Assembly (NCBI GenBank): GCA_035276085.1 | Contig: DATELY010000127.1 | Coordinates: 15,277 to 79,276, forward strand | From: DATELY01 sp035276085 | Lineage (GTDB): Bacteria; Pseudomonadota; Gammaproteobacteria; Steroidobacterales; Steroidobacteraceae | Direction: 5' to 3' | Length of the DNA: 64,000 nt | Part shown: positions 8,950 to 18,549 of the stretch, piece after piece | Layout of the letters: every line of letters starts with the position of its first letter | Position numbering within the stretch: the first letter of the stretch is position 1 | Program-made: the position numbers and the translations under genes | The notes under the pieces: model-generated | What the model was told of the DNA's origin: nothing | The model's input: the letters and a program-made list of their open reading frames with translations, nothing else | Database searches by the model: none

Positions 8950-9155
8950 CCTCTGTCCTGCAACCTGAGAGATTACTCCCCTTCGGTGGGCGCAAAGCCG
9001 CAGCCTCACACCACTCTCCAGAGTCCGTCGGGAATCCGCAGACAGCGAAGCTGCGCGAACTCCAAGGCTGCCGTTCTTTTGCCTGAGCGTTTCCGGGCGG
9101 GTTGCGCCTTCGGCGGTCGCTGCTCGTGCGAGCAAGCGACTCTCTCCAGCAAGCC
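8950..9155 (-). ncRNA. Tandem glycine riboswitch upstream of gcvT
   Basis: Read on the minus strand, the leader shows two consecutive glycine aptamers. The first has GGAGAGAGTCGC, then CCGAAGGCGCAACCC, then AACGCTCAGGCAAAAGAAC. The second has CTGGAGAG, then CACCGAAGGGGAGTAA, then TCTCAGGTTGCAGGACAGAGG. These are the hallmark core strings of the glycine riboswitch (GGAGA, CCGAAGG, CUCAGG, GGACAGAGG). The switch normally turns gcv genes on when glycine is high, which matches the downstream gcvT-gcvH-gcvPA-gcvPB operon. Boundaries are approximate to within about 10 nt. Confidence 0.93.
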
Positions 9156-9277
9156 TGCGGAAGAATCAGCAGGCGTGGCCTGCGACTCTTCCTTGCGATG
9201 GGTGGGCGTATGGTAGCCGAGGCATCGGCACACGCATACTGCGATTCGCGTTTCTTTTTTTGCTTTGGCTGTTCCCA

Positions 9278-11056
9278 ATGGCGCGACTTCCTCAGTCAGC
9301 GATCGCCGTCGCACTTCTGCTCTGTTCCGCTGCGCCCGTTCGGGCCGACAGCTCCGCCGTGCAGCAGCTGCATCAGCTGTTTGCACAGGCCTGGGAGCGC
9401 GCGCTCGAGGAAAACCCGATCAATGCCAGCTACCTCGGGGACAAGCGTTTCAACGCGCTGTGGCCCGATTGGTCGGCACGGGCGTTGGCGCGGGAGCGGC
9501 GCGAAGACGAGGATTTCTTGCAGCAGTTGCAACGCATTCCGGTTGCCACATTGCCGGCTGTCGAACAGCTCAACTACGAGTTGTTCCGCCGCCTGTATGC
9601 GCATCGCATGGCATCGTACGATTTCGATGCGCGCTATCGCCCGCTCGATCAACTCAACTACAGCGGCAGCATTCAGACACTGAGCGAGGTGGCCGAGCTC
9701 CTGTCGTTCGACACCGAGCAGGACTATCGCGATTGGATTGCCCGGCTGCGTACATTCGGCACGCCGATGGACCAGGTGATCGCGCTCGCACGCACGGGCA
9801 TCAAGCACCGCAACGTGCAGCCACGGATCATCGTGGAGCGCACGCTGGGCCAGGTGAAAGCGCAGCGCGTTGCAGCCGACGCCAGCCCGTTCTTCAAGCC
9901 CTTTCTCAAGTTTCCAGCATCGATTCCCGAAGACCGCACACTCGAGTTGCGCCAGGAGGGTCTGACGGCCGTGCGCGACGTCGTGTTACCCGCCTTCGAA
10001 CGCCTGGAACGATTCCTCACACAGGAATATTTGCCGGCGAGCCGAGCGAGTGCCGGCATCTGGGATACGCCGCAAGGTGCGCAGTTCTACCAACACAATC
10101 TCGAATGGTTCACGACGACACCTCTCAACGCTGAGCAGATTCATCGGATCGGACTGAACGAAGTCGCGCGCATTCGCGCGGAAATGGACCAGGTGATCGC
10201 CACCGTCGGCTTCAAGGGCACTTTCGCGCAGTTCCTGCAGTACTTGCGCACGGATTCCCGTTTTCACTATTCGGACCCGCACAAGCTGATGCAGAGTTAC
10301 ATGGTCACAGCGAAGCGGATCGATCCATTGCTCACGCAGTACTTCGGCCGTCTGCCGCGCACGCCGTATGGCGTGCGCGAAATCCCGGCCTCGACCGCTG
10401 CGGACACGACTACCGCGTACTACCAGCCCTGCTCGCCCGACGGTCGGCGTCCGGGCTACTTCTACGTCAACCTGTATCGCCCCGACCAGCGTCCTACGTA
10501 TGAAATCCCGGTGCTGACCGCACACGAAGCCGTGCCGGGTCATCACATACAGCAGGCGCTCGCGCAGGAAGCGGGCGAGTTGCCGAACTTCCGTCGCGAT
10601 TTCGATGCCACGGCCTTCGTGGAAGGCTGGGCGCTCTATGCGGAAAGCCTTGGCGATGAGATGGGCCTGTATGCCGATCCGTACGACAAGTTCGGCCAGC
10701 TCACCTACGAAATGTGGCGCGCGGTGCGTCTCGTCGTGGACACGGGCATTCATCACAAGCGCTGGACGCGGACGCAAGCGATTGCGTACTTCAAGGAGAA
10801 CGCGGCGAAGACGGAGCTCGACATCGCGAACGAAGTCGATCGCTACATCGCGTGGCCCGGACAAGCGACGGCCTACAAGATCGGTGAACTGAAGATCAAA
10901 GAACTGCGCCAGCGGGCCAGCCAGCGGCTGGGCACACGCTTCGACCTCCGTGAATTCCACGATGAGGTGCTTCGCTCCGGCGCGGTGCCCCTCGATGTGC
11001 TCGAGCGCATCGTGGATGCCTGGATCGACAAGGAAGAGGACGCCGACCGGCACTGA
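9278..11056 (+). CDS. DUF885-family exported metallopeptidase-like protein
   Basis: Exported protein of about 592 residues belonging to the DUF885 family. The ATG at 9278 gives a clean signal peptide (MARLPQSAIAVALLLCS, cleavage near VRA-DSS). An earlier in-frame TTG at 9260 adds only six residues. The active-site-like motif is TAHEAVPGHHIQQAL near residue 415, an HExxxGHH zinc-binding arrangement. Further downstream, FVEGWALYAESLGDEMG supplies an ExxxxE glutamate typical of the family. The protein is probably periplasmic. The gene is divergent from the gcv riboswitch operon across about 120 bp. Peptidase activity is inferred from the motif, and the substrate is unknown. Confidence 0.85.
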   Translation: MARLPQSAIAVALLLCSAAPVRADSSAVQQLHQLFAQAWERALEENPINASYLGDKRFNALWPDWSARALARERREDEDFLQQLQRIPVATLPAVEQLNYELFRRLYAHRMASYDFDARYRPLDQLNYSGSIQTLSEVAELLSFDTEQDYRDWIARLRTFGTPMDQVIALARTGIKHRNVQPRIIVERTLGQVKAQRVAADASPFFKPFLKFPASIPEDRTLELRQEGLTAVRDVVLPAFERLERFLTQEYLPASRASAGIWDTPQGAQFYQHNLEWFTTTPLNAEQIHRIGLNEVARIRAEMDQVIATVGFKGTFAQFLQYLRTDSRFHYSDPHKLMQSYMVTAKRIDPLLTQYFGRLPRTPYGVREIPASTAADTTTAYYQPCSPDGRRPGYFYVNLYRPDQRPTYEIPVLTAHEAVPGHHIQQALAQEAGELPNFRRDFDATAFVEGWALYAESLGDEMGLYADPYDKFGQLTYEMWRAVRLVVDTGIHHKRWTRTQAIAYFKENAAKTELDIANEVDRYIAWPGQATAYKIGELKIKELRQRASQRLGTRFDLREFHDEVLRSGAVPLDVLERIVDAWIDKEEDADRH

Positions 11057-11066
11057 GCCGAAGCGT

Positions 11067-11510
11067 TCAGAACTGGCGTGGATAGCGCCCGTGCAACATC
11101 TCGACGGCCAGCTCCGCCTGCTGCTCGATGTTGTAGGCGCGATAAGGCTTGCCCGTCTTCACCACGCACCGATAGGGATTGAAGCGGCCACAGGAGAGCA
11201 CGCGGGCGCCATGCAGCCAGAGGCCGCGCCAGAAGACTCGCATCCCCTGCTGATGCTGCATGACATGCGCCATCTCGTGGATGAAGGTGTCGCGGCAATG
11301 CGGGTGACCGCAGGACGCCAGATCGCTGCACGCACCCGGCCAATAGATATACCCGTCCGGCGCCATGACCCGCTGCGGTAATTGCAGCGCCATGTATTTG
11401 CCGTTCACCACGCGCACGCAGGCGTAGTCGATACGCTCACCGAAAACGCGCTGGGCGAGAGCGATTTCCGCGGGTGTCAAAGCGCGCCCGATAGCCTTTT
11501 TTCGCCTCAT
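11067..11510 (-). CDS. Small HExxH zinc-peptidase-like protein (vgr-related type)
   Basis: Protein of about 147 residues from the ATG at 11508-11510. The key motif is DTFIHEMAHVMQHQQG, an HExxH zinc site. Several Cys/His positions around it (ACSDLASCGHPHCRDTF) might bind a second metal or form disulfides. No signal peptide is seen. Short proteins of this kind are annotated as vgr-related in several proteobacteria, but no function is established. The gene converges on the DUF885 gene (10 bp apart) and is divergent from ispG. The open frame continues antisense through ispG, but that extension is a GC-driven artefact. Confidence 0.7.
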   Translation of the reverse strand: MRRKKAIGRALTPAEIALAQRVFGERIDYACVRVVNGKYMALQLPQRVMAPDGYIYWPGACSDLASCGHPHCRDTFIHEMAHVMQHQQGMRVFWRGLWLHGARVLSCGRFNPYRCVVKTGKPYRAYNIEQQAELAVEMLHGRYPRQF

Positions 11511-11558
11511 GCTGCAACCGGGATAAGATGCCGGCCCGCTCCTGACGTGTCTGTGAAC

Positions 11559-12778
<1,220 letters not shown>

Positions 12779-12782
<4 letters not shown>

Positions 12783-13120
12783 GCAACTTGAGCGAACGAC
12801 ACTGCAAACCCTGTGAAGGCGGCGGTGTGCCGGCGCATTCGATGGAATCGGCGCGCGCGATGATGCAGCAACTGCACAAGGATTGGCGTCTGGAGGAAGC
12901 AGACAAGAGCATCCGCCGCGAATTCAAGTTCAAGAACTTCTATCGCACGATGAGCTTCGTGAATGCCGTCGCGCACATTGCCAACGTCGAGGGCCATCAC
13001 CCCGACCTGGAAGTCGGCTACAACTACTGCCGCATGAAGTGGACGACCCACGCGCTCGGTGGGTTGTCCGATAACGATTTCATTTGTGCGGCGAAGGTGG
13101 ACGCGTTGCCGGTGGGGTAG
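12779..13120 (+). CDS. phhB: 4a-hydroxytetrahydrobiopterin dehydratase
   Basis: Pterin-4a-carbinolamine dehydratase of 113 residues. It regenerates the pterin cofactor after aromatic amino-acid hydroxylation. The motif EGHHPDLEVGYNYCRMKWTTH carries the paired histidines of the active site, with a further His in TTHALGGL. The N-terminal CKPCEGG is common in the bacterial family. No phenylalanine hydroxylase gene is in the window, and the gene overlaps ispG by ATGA, so the coupling may only reflect shared transcription. Its 3' end faces the outer-membrane protein gene. Confidence 0.93.
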
Positions 13121-13153
13121 GTTCGTTTGAGGTTAACCGGCGCCGTGCGTCTA

Positions 13154-13924
13154 TCACAGCCGCAGGAAAACACCCAGGGAAAAGCTGTCCACGTCTGGCT
13201 CATCGATGAAGGCGTCGCCGCCCACGCCGAGATGGCGCTGATACTCGAGCCGCGCAATCCATTTCGAAGCAAAGCTGAAGTCCACGCCTGCGCCGAGCGC
13301 GAGGTTCTTGGACGAGACGTCGGGAGTGTCGAAGCTCGAGGTCCAGTTCGCCGTGCGCTGCGAGTAGTCGACATCGGCATCTGCGAAGAGGTATCCGGCC
13401 TTGCCGAACACGCTCCACGCGGGCGTGATTGGCCAACGACCCAGCACCGAAAGCTCGATGCCAGTGACATCGATCTCGGTCGATTGACGGAGCGAGCTTG
13501 GCGCAATCACGGGAAAGAAGGAAATGATGGGAAATGTCGATCGCATCTCCACGCTTCCGAGATCGACGTAAGACAACTCCGCAGCAAAGAATGCATTGAC
13601 CTGGTAGCCCAAGGTGGCGCTCAGAGTCTTGCCGACGTGATGTAGCTCCACGTTGGAAGCGCCTATCGGCGCAGCTCCGGGTGCGGAGGGCTCGAATGGG
13701 CGAGCCACAACGTCGTACATCGCACCGAATCCGGGCGCGGGCACCAGCGGAGAGGGAAGAATCGCGGTAAGTGGCACAAAGGCGACACCCACATCACTTC
13801 GGTCCGCCCTGAAATCCGACTGCCCGACATTCACGCCGAAATAGAAACCCGAGTCTGCAGCTTGCACCGATCCTGCAATACAAAGATAAAGAGCGACCGC
13901 TCCCGCTCGCATTCCGAAGTCCAT
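13154..13924 (-). CDS. Outer-membrane beta-barrel (porin-like) protein
   Basis: Exported 256-residue protein with a signal peptide (cleavage near VQA-ADSG). The mature start GFYFGVNVGQSDF and alternating hydrophobic/aromatic strands, ending in SLGVFLRL, fit a small eight-stranded OmpA/OmpW-like barrel. A stretch near residues 165-200 (VLGRWPITPAWSVFGKAGYL) is typical of the OmpA-like transmembrane family. There is no peptidoglycan-binding domain. It converges on phhB, and its start faces a 580 bp spacer full of hairpins. Ligand or role cannot be inferred. Confidence 0.75.
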   Translation of the reverse strand: MDFGMRAGAVALYLCIAGSVQAADSGFYFGVNVGQSDFRADRSDVGVAFVPLTAILPSPLVPAPGFGAMYDVVARPFEPSAPGAAPIGASNVELHHVGKTLSATLGYQVNAFFAAELSYVDLGSVEMRSTFPIISFFPVIAPSSLRQSTEIDVTGIELSVLGRWPITPAWSVFGKAGYLFADADVDYSQRTANWTSSFDTPDVSSKNLALGAGVDFSFASKWIARLEYQRHLGVGGDAFIDEPDVDSFSLGVFLRL

Positions 13925-14100
13925 AGAACTCCCCTGTTTTTATGTTGAATCCCGCTGCGCGATTCTTTCGCGCTCGTTCTTATTCTGCCTCGACGGCAGC
14001 GGAGATGTCTTGTGGTGCGGCTCCGGACCCAGGCGATGGCGAAGCTCTGTTTTGGCGGCTCATCTCGACGTCATCTCGGCTTATCGTCCGTCCGGGAACG

Positions 14101-14222
14101 CCCGCAGCACACGTCAGTGGCTGCGGGCCTCCCGCCGCAAGTTGTTTCTGGCGCCGGCGTGAATACATCCCTGTAGCCTGCGACGAAAACATCCCTGTTT
14201 TCGACGCCGCCTGAAACAACTT
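14101..14222. repeat. Cluster of intergenic hairpins with ACATCCCTGT repeats
   Basis: Two inverted repeats lie side by side. CCCGCAG/CTGCGGG pairs at 14101-14127. AAGTTGTTTCTGGCG at 14139-14153 pairs with CGCCTGAAACAACTT at 14208-14222 (14 of 15 positions). Between the latter arms ACATCCCTGT occurs twice, at 14165 and 14189. An 18 nt segment (14158-14175) recurs inverted in the next element at 14397-14414. Confidence 0.75.
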
Positions 14223-14343
14223 CCGACGTGAGTCCCGCAATCGGCAGCAGTGGCCCCGTGCGAAAAACCAATGCGCGGAAATGGGGAGAGTCTCGGTTCT
14301 TTTTTCTGCCTTCCAAACTCACACGTGGCACATAGCGCACGAT

Positions 14344-14439
14344 GTTGGGGGACCGTTTCCAGGACTGTGGCCGACAGGACGTCGGCCCTCAGAGCCTACA
14401 GGGATGTATTCACGGCGGTCCTGGAAACGGTCCCCCAAC
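14344..14439. repeat. Perfect 22 bp inverted repeat in outer-membrane protein spacer
   Basis: The arms GTTGGGGGACCGTTTCCAGG.. (14344-14365) and 14418-14439 are perfect reverse complements over 22 bp. They enclose about 50 bp that contains GGCCGACAGGACGTCGGCC and the TACAGGGATGTATTCACG motif shared with the preceding hairpin. No convincing gene was found in 13925-14503. The short open frames there have no family resemblance and cross these repeats. Confidence 0.85.
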
Positions 14440-14503
14440 GTCGGGCGCGCTCTTTCAACACTCGACGAGGATTAGGCGGGAATGAACCTTCACCCATTCC
14501 TCG

Positions 14504-15499
14504 TCATTCCGCCTGAACCGCCGCCGCAACCTCCTCAGGCTCCAGCTCCGGACTCACAGGATGCGCAAACCGCCTGCGAGCGAACTCGATGCGCTGTTGC
14601 GGGGGAAGTGAGAAGTCGGCGTGTTCTTCGCAGATGCGCAGGCGTCGCAACAGGCCCTGGCGGTTGGCGATTTGAATCGTCAGCCCAGGCCGGGCGTTGA
14701 GCTCCAGCACCAACGGTCCGAGGTCGCGGTCGAGCACGATGTCGACGCCGATGTAGCCCATGCCGGTGAGCTCGAAGCAACGTGCGGAGATGTCGAGGAT
14801 GACGTCCCAGTTGGGGACTTCGATGCCGTCGATGTCGTTGCCGGTGTCGGGATGTTGAGCGATGGCGAGACTGCCGATCACGCCGCCCAGCGTGGCGCCC
14901 GTCGCGATGTCGATGCCGGCGCCGACGGCGCCTTGATGCAGATTGGCTTTGCCGTGCGAGCCGCGTGTCGGCAGGCGGACCATCGCCATGATCGGGAAAC
15001 CGCGAAACACGATGACGCGAATGTCCGGCACGCCTTGATACGCGATGCGCTCGAAGAGTGGCGAGAAGCGCACCATGTACTCGATGATGACGACGTCCTG
15101 CACGCCGCCAAGACTGAACTGGCCGTTGATCGCATTCGAGAGGTGATGCTGCAGAAAACCCTCGTCGAGCAACATCCCCGCAACGGTTCGATACTGATCT
15201 CCGCTGCGGCCAGCGACGACGACGATGCCATCACCGGCACTGCCATGGGCCGGCTTGAGGGCAAACTCGCGTCGGCCGCGCACGATCTCACCCAGGCGGC
15301 GGATGTCGTGCTCGGTTTCGATGACGCCGTACAACTCCGGGACGGCGATGCCCGCCTGCAAAGCGAGTCGCTTGGTCTTGAGCTTGTCATCGACCAGCGG
15401 ATAGAGATGGCGCGGGTTGCAACGCAGGATGTAATCGCCATTGCGCCGGTTGAGGCCCAGCACCCCCGACTGCATCAGTGCGCGATAACGCTTGAACAC
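14504..15499 (-). CDS. Alpha-L-glutamate ligase-like ATP-grasp protein
   Basis: Cytoplasmic ATP-grasp protein of 331 residues, RimK-like. The family is known as alpha-L-glutamate ligase-related and probably joins an amino acid to an acceptor using ATP. Visible features are LGLNRRNGDYI near the start, the ATP-lysine region EFALKPAHGSAGDGIVVV, and the metal-binding C-terminal LVLELNARPGLTIQIANRQG. It lies 12 bp downstream of the 7TM-transglutaminase gene on the same strand. That pairing is conserved in many Proteobacteria and suggests a joint function. The acceptor is unknown. Confidence 0.85.
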   Translation of the reverse strand: MFKRYRALMQSGVLGLNRRNGDYILRCNPRHLYPLVDDKLKTKRLALQAGIAVPELYGVIETEHDIRRLGEIVRGRREFALKPAHGSAGDGIVVVAGRSGDQYRTVAGMLLDEGFLQHHLSNAINGQFSLGGVQDVVIIEYMVRFSPLFERIAYQGVPDIRVIVFRGFPIMAMVRLPTRGSHGKANLHQGAVGAGIDIATGATLGGVIGSLAIAQHPDTGNDIDGIEVPNWDVILDISARCFELTGMGYIGVDIVLDRDLGPLVLELNARPGLTIQIANRQGLLRRLRICEEHADFSLPPQQRIEFARRRFAHPVSPELEPEEVAAAVQAE

Positions 15500-15511
15500 G
15501 GACGCTGCTCG

Positions 15512-17047
15512 TCAGTCCGAGGGCTTCGCTGGCGCAAACGCGCGGAAGCGTCGCAGTTCCAGCAAGCGATAGCCTGTGTACCGGCCCATGAGCAGGATGG
15601 CTGCCAGCACCACGAGCAGCAGCTCCGGAAACACGAAGATCACGTGCGCGAGCCATACGATCCCCATGACGAGATAGGTGATCGCGGCGACCAGCAAGCT
15701 GCCGACGCCTTCCTGAATCGCCTCGGACGCCCCGCGCTCTTCCCACACGATCGACATGCGCTCGATGGTCATCGAGATGATCACCATCGGGAACAGCGCA
15801 ATCGACAGCGCGGGTTGCAGGTCGAGCTTCTGACTCACCACGCTGATGCCCGCCATGAGGATGACGACCACCGTCAGCACGGAGCTCAAGCGCGGCACCA
15901 ACAGCAAACGCAGCCGCTCGAGGTAGAAACGGATCAACAGCCCGAGCGAGACGATGATGGCGAACAACACGAGGCCCCACAGCAACCGCGTTTCGCGAAA
16001 CGCGAGTGCGACCAGGACGGGCATGAACGTGCCGAACGTCTTGATGCCGACGAAATTGCGCAGCATGACGATGACGAGCGCGCCGATCGGCACCATCAGC
16101 AGCACGCCATAAACGGCTTGCGTGGCAATCGGCAACGAGAACAGGGAGAAGTCCACCGCATGGGAGCCGAGCTGTTCGGAGCGGCGCTCCACGACCAGCA
16201 TGGAGTCGAGCAGGTTCTGCTGGACGGCGACTTTGAACGAGCTGTTGGAGCCGCCCTCGACATCTGCGATGGACGTATCGCCCCGCCACCAGATCAGGAA
16301 GTCGGGTGGCAGGCCCCGCTCCAATGTCACCGGATTGAAGTACAGCCACTGGACGCCATCGTGGACTTCGAGCAATGGCAGCGGCTGGACGGCGCCATTC
16401 TGATTCCGCAGGAACACGCCATGCGCGACGCGTGCCGGCACATGCGTTGCTGCCAGAACCACGGTTGCCAGTTGCGCGCGCTCCTCGTGCGAAGCGCCAC
16501 GGCGCAAGAACAACGAGATGTACGAGTCGTTCTCGCCGCGCTGAATGCGCTTGAGGAGTTGTGTCGTGAAGCTCGCGACGTCGGCCGACTGACGTCGGAC
16601 TTCGGCGATGAGGCCATCCATCGCGATCTTCGACGGCTCATCGAGGTTCGGCTCGGCCGGAAATGGCGGCGTGGTGTCCTCGAGCGTCCTGGAAGGGTCT
16701 TTCAGGATGGTCGCGCGATAGAACACGGTTTGAGGTCCGCTGGCTTCGCGCACTGCCCACACCGCTTCACGACCATAGGGCGATGCTTGCGTGTTCACGC
16801 CGAAACCGCGCGACACGAAGTTTTCATCCAGGACCGTATACCCGGGTGTGAGCGTGGGTAAGCGCAGCGTAACCTTGACCGGCGCAGGGCCGGGCTCGAA
16901 GGCCACGGCCGCTTCGACGTTCCACACCTGCGTTTCGCTCTCCGGCTGCAGTGGAAAGTGCAGCATGCGCCACTTGTAATAGAAGATCGCCAGACCAACG
17001 ACCGTGAGCACGATGGCGAGGAGGTAGAGATGGCGGTTAGCGCTCAT
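15512..17047 (-). CDS. Inactive transglutaminase-domain membrane protein with 7TM C-terminus
   Basis: Inner-membrane protein of about 511 residues from the ATG at 17045-17047. An in-frame GTG three codons upstream is an alternative. One N-terminal helix (LYLLAIVLTVVGLAIFYY) anchors a periplasmic region of about 220 residues. That region resembles a transglutaminase-like fold but belongs to the family called inactive because catalytic residues are not kept. Seven hydrophobic helices follow between about 270 and 490 (VYGVLLMVPIGALVIVM, LLWGLVLFAIIVSLGLLI and others). It precedes the ATP-grasp gene by 12 bp. The pair may sense or modify an extracytoplasmic peptide (inference). Confidence 0.83.
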   Translation of the reverse strand: MSANRHLYLLAIVLTVVGLAIFYYKWRMLHFPLQPESETQVWNVEAAVAFEPGPAPVKVTLRLPTLTPGYTVLDENFVSRGFGVNTQASPYGREAVWAVREASGPQTVFYRATILKDPSRTLEDTTPPFPAEPNLDEPSKIAMDGLIAEVRRQSADVASFTTQLLKRIQRGENDSYISLFLRRGASHEERAQLATVVLAATHVPARVAHGVFLRNQNGAVQPLPLLEVHDGVQWLYFNPVTLERGLPPDFLIWWRGDTSIADVEGGSNSSFKVAVQQNLLDSMLVVERRSEQLGSHAVDFSLFSLPIATQAVYGVLLMVPIGALVIVMLRNFVGIKTFGTFMPVLVALAFRETRLLWGLVLFAIIVSLGLLIRFYLERLRLLLVPRLSSVLTVVVILMAGISVVSQKLDLQPALSIALFPMVIISMTIERMSIVWEERGASEAIQEGVGSLLVAAITYLVMGIVWLAHVIFVFPELLLVVLAAILLMGRYTGYRLLELRRFRAFAPAKPSD

Positions 17048-17305
17048 CGCCAACACTCATGATGCAAGCGGATCCCCTGTGACCGTCGATGATCCAAGCC
17101 GTGCCACCCGGTGAGGTCCGGAGAAGAACATTTCGACTGGGGTGTGCTTGGGCCGGGAAAGCCTAGCGGGTTTGACGATGTCACTCAAACGTCCAAGTGC
17201 GCCGCGAGAGGTGATTGCGACCGTGGTGTCGTCGAGACGACAGTTTCATGAGAGCAGCCGTCAGCCGCTTGCAGCGGACAGGCGGCATCCGTATCGGCGG
17301 CCCGC
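17048..17305. other. Intergenic spacer without recognised gene
   Basis: About 258 bp between ubiI and the transglutaminase-like gene, whose start faces it. A short stem (GTTTGA/TCAAAC near 17169-17190) is the only structure noticed. A promoter for the transglutaminase/ATP-grasp pair is expected here, but no clear -35/-10 pair was identified. Confidence 0.4.
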
Positions 17306-18544
17306 TCAGGCCGAGCGCCGTACGATCGTCGGCACATGCCCCCCGACGCCGAGAGCGCGTTCGATCAGGGCGCGCTTGCCGACCCCAGATCGATTCAGCA
17401 GCGCAAAGCCGGAGCGGCGCAACAGACCCAGCGCCGCGTTGTCGTTACTGAAGAGCGCATTGAGTCCGTCGATCAATCCCAGTGCCAGTGCGTTCTCGCT
17501 CTTGCGCCAGCGTTCATAGCGCCGCAACGCACCCAGGTCGCCGATCGCGGTAGCGCCGTGCGCGCGAACGGTATCGGCGAGCACCTCCGCCAATGCCGCA
17601 GCATCCAGCAACCCCATGTTGACGCCCTGCCCTGCCAATGGATGCACCGAATGAGCTGCGTCGCCAACGAGCACGAATGAGGCTCGACAGTAAGCGCGTG
17701 CGTGAATGAGCTGCAGCGGGAAGTGAGCCCGAGGCGCAGTGATCTCGACATCGCCGAGGACGGCATCGCATGCACCGCGAATCGCAATCGCACAGTCCTC
17801 CTCCGCCATCGCAGCAAGACTCGTCGCATATTCGGGCGTGGTGGTCCACACGATGGAGCTGCGCCCGTCCGCCAACGGTAGCAACGCGATAGGACCTTGC
17901 GGCAGAAAGCGCTGATAGGCGGTCGAGCGATGCGGCTGCTGCGTGCGAATGTGCGTCACGAAGGCACTTTGTGCATATGAGCGCTGGTCGATGGCCAGCT
18001 GAGCCAGCTCCCGGCTGCGTGAGCTCGAGCCATCGGCGCCGATGACCAAACCGGCCGACAGGCGCCGGCCGTCGGATAAGGTGATTCGCGCCATGCCACC
18101 CTGCAAGTCCACAGCGCTCAGCTCGGCTCGCTGCACGGTCACCCGCTGACGCATGACAGGCGTGCCGTACAGCGCCCATTGGATACGGCGGTTCTCGGCG
18201 ATGTACCCGAGATTCGCTTCGCCGGTGGCGCTCGCGGAGAAGCGCAGCGTCGCTCGGCCGTTCACCGGACTCGCGGCATCCCAAACCACCATCTCTTCGT
18301 AGGGCGCGGCGTGCAAGGCAGTGGCTTCCCGCCACGCACCGACCGCGCGCAGCACGCGTTCGGATCCGCGTGACAGAGCGGACACGCGCAGATCGATGTC
18401 GCCAGTGGGCGGAAGACTGGGGGGACGTGCTTCGACCAGGGCGATGCTGAGCGACTCCAGCTCGCGTTCGTGCGCAAGCAGGGCCGCAGTGGCAGCACCG
18501 ACGATGCCGCCGCCGATGATCACGATGTCGAAGTCGCGTGCCAT
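17306..18544 (-). CDS. ubiI: UbiH/UbiF/VisC-family FAD monooxygenase, UbiI-like
   Basis: FAD-dependent aromatic hydroxylase of ubiquinone biosynthesis, about 412 residues. The N-terminal dinucleotide fold is DIVIIGGGIVGAATAALLA. The second FAD motif is LVVGADGSSSR-like (LVIGADGSSSRSRELAQ), and the third is LVGDAAHSVHPLAGQGVNMG. Position directly after ubiH, as in the E. coli ygfB-pepP-ubiH-ubiI order, supports UbiI (C5 hydroxylase). Sequence alone cannot exclude UbiF or UbiL roles. The ATG at 18542-18544 is preferred; a GTG at 18553 would overlap the ubiH stop (GTGA). Confidence 0.85.
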   Translation of the reverse strand: MARDFDIVIIGGGIVGAATAALLAHERELESLSIALVEARPPSLPPTGDIDLRVSALSRGSERVLRAVGAWREATALHAAPYEEMVVWDAASPVNGRATLRFSASATGEANLGYIAENRRIQWALYGTPVMRQRVTVQRAELSAVDLQGGMARITLSDGRRLSAGLVIGADGSSSRSRELAQLAIDQRSYAQSAFVTHIRTQQPHRSTAYQRFLPQGPIALLPLADGRSSIVWTTTPEYATSLAAMAEEDCAIAIRGACDAVLGDVEITAPRAHFPLQLIHARAYCRASFVLVGDAAHSVHPLAGQGVNMGLLDAAALAEVLADTVRAHGATAIGDLGALRRYERWRKSENALALGLIDGLNALFSNDNAALGLLRRSGFALLNRSGVGKRALIERALGVGGHVPTIVRRSA

Positions 18545-18549
18545 GGTTC

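Noticed and set aside
13942..14214. 90-codon open frame in the hairpin-rich spacer
   Set aside because: It crosses the inverted repeats at 14101-14222, has no SD and no family resemblance.
14621..16861. 746-codon plus-strand open frame
   Set aside because: It is antisense to the ATP-grasp and transglutaminase-like genes, rich in His/Arg/Gln/Asp low-complexity sequence, and has no recognisable domain. It is a by-product of high GC third positions.
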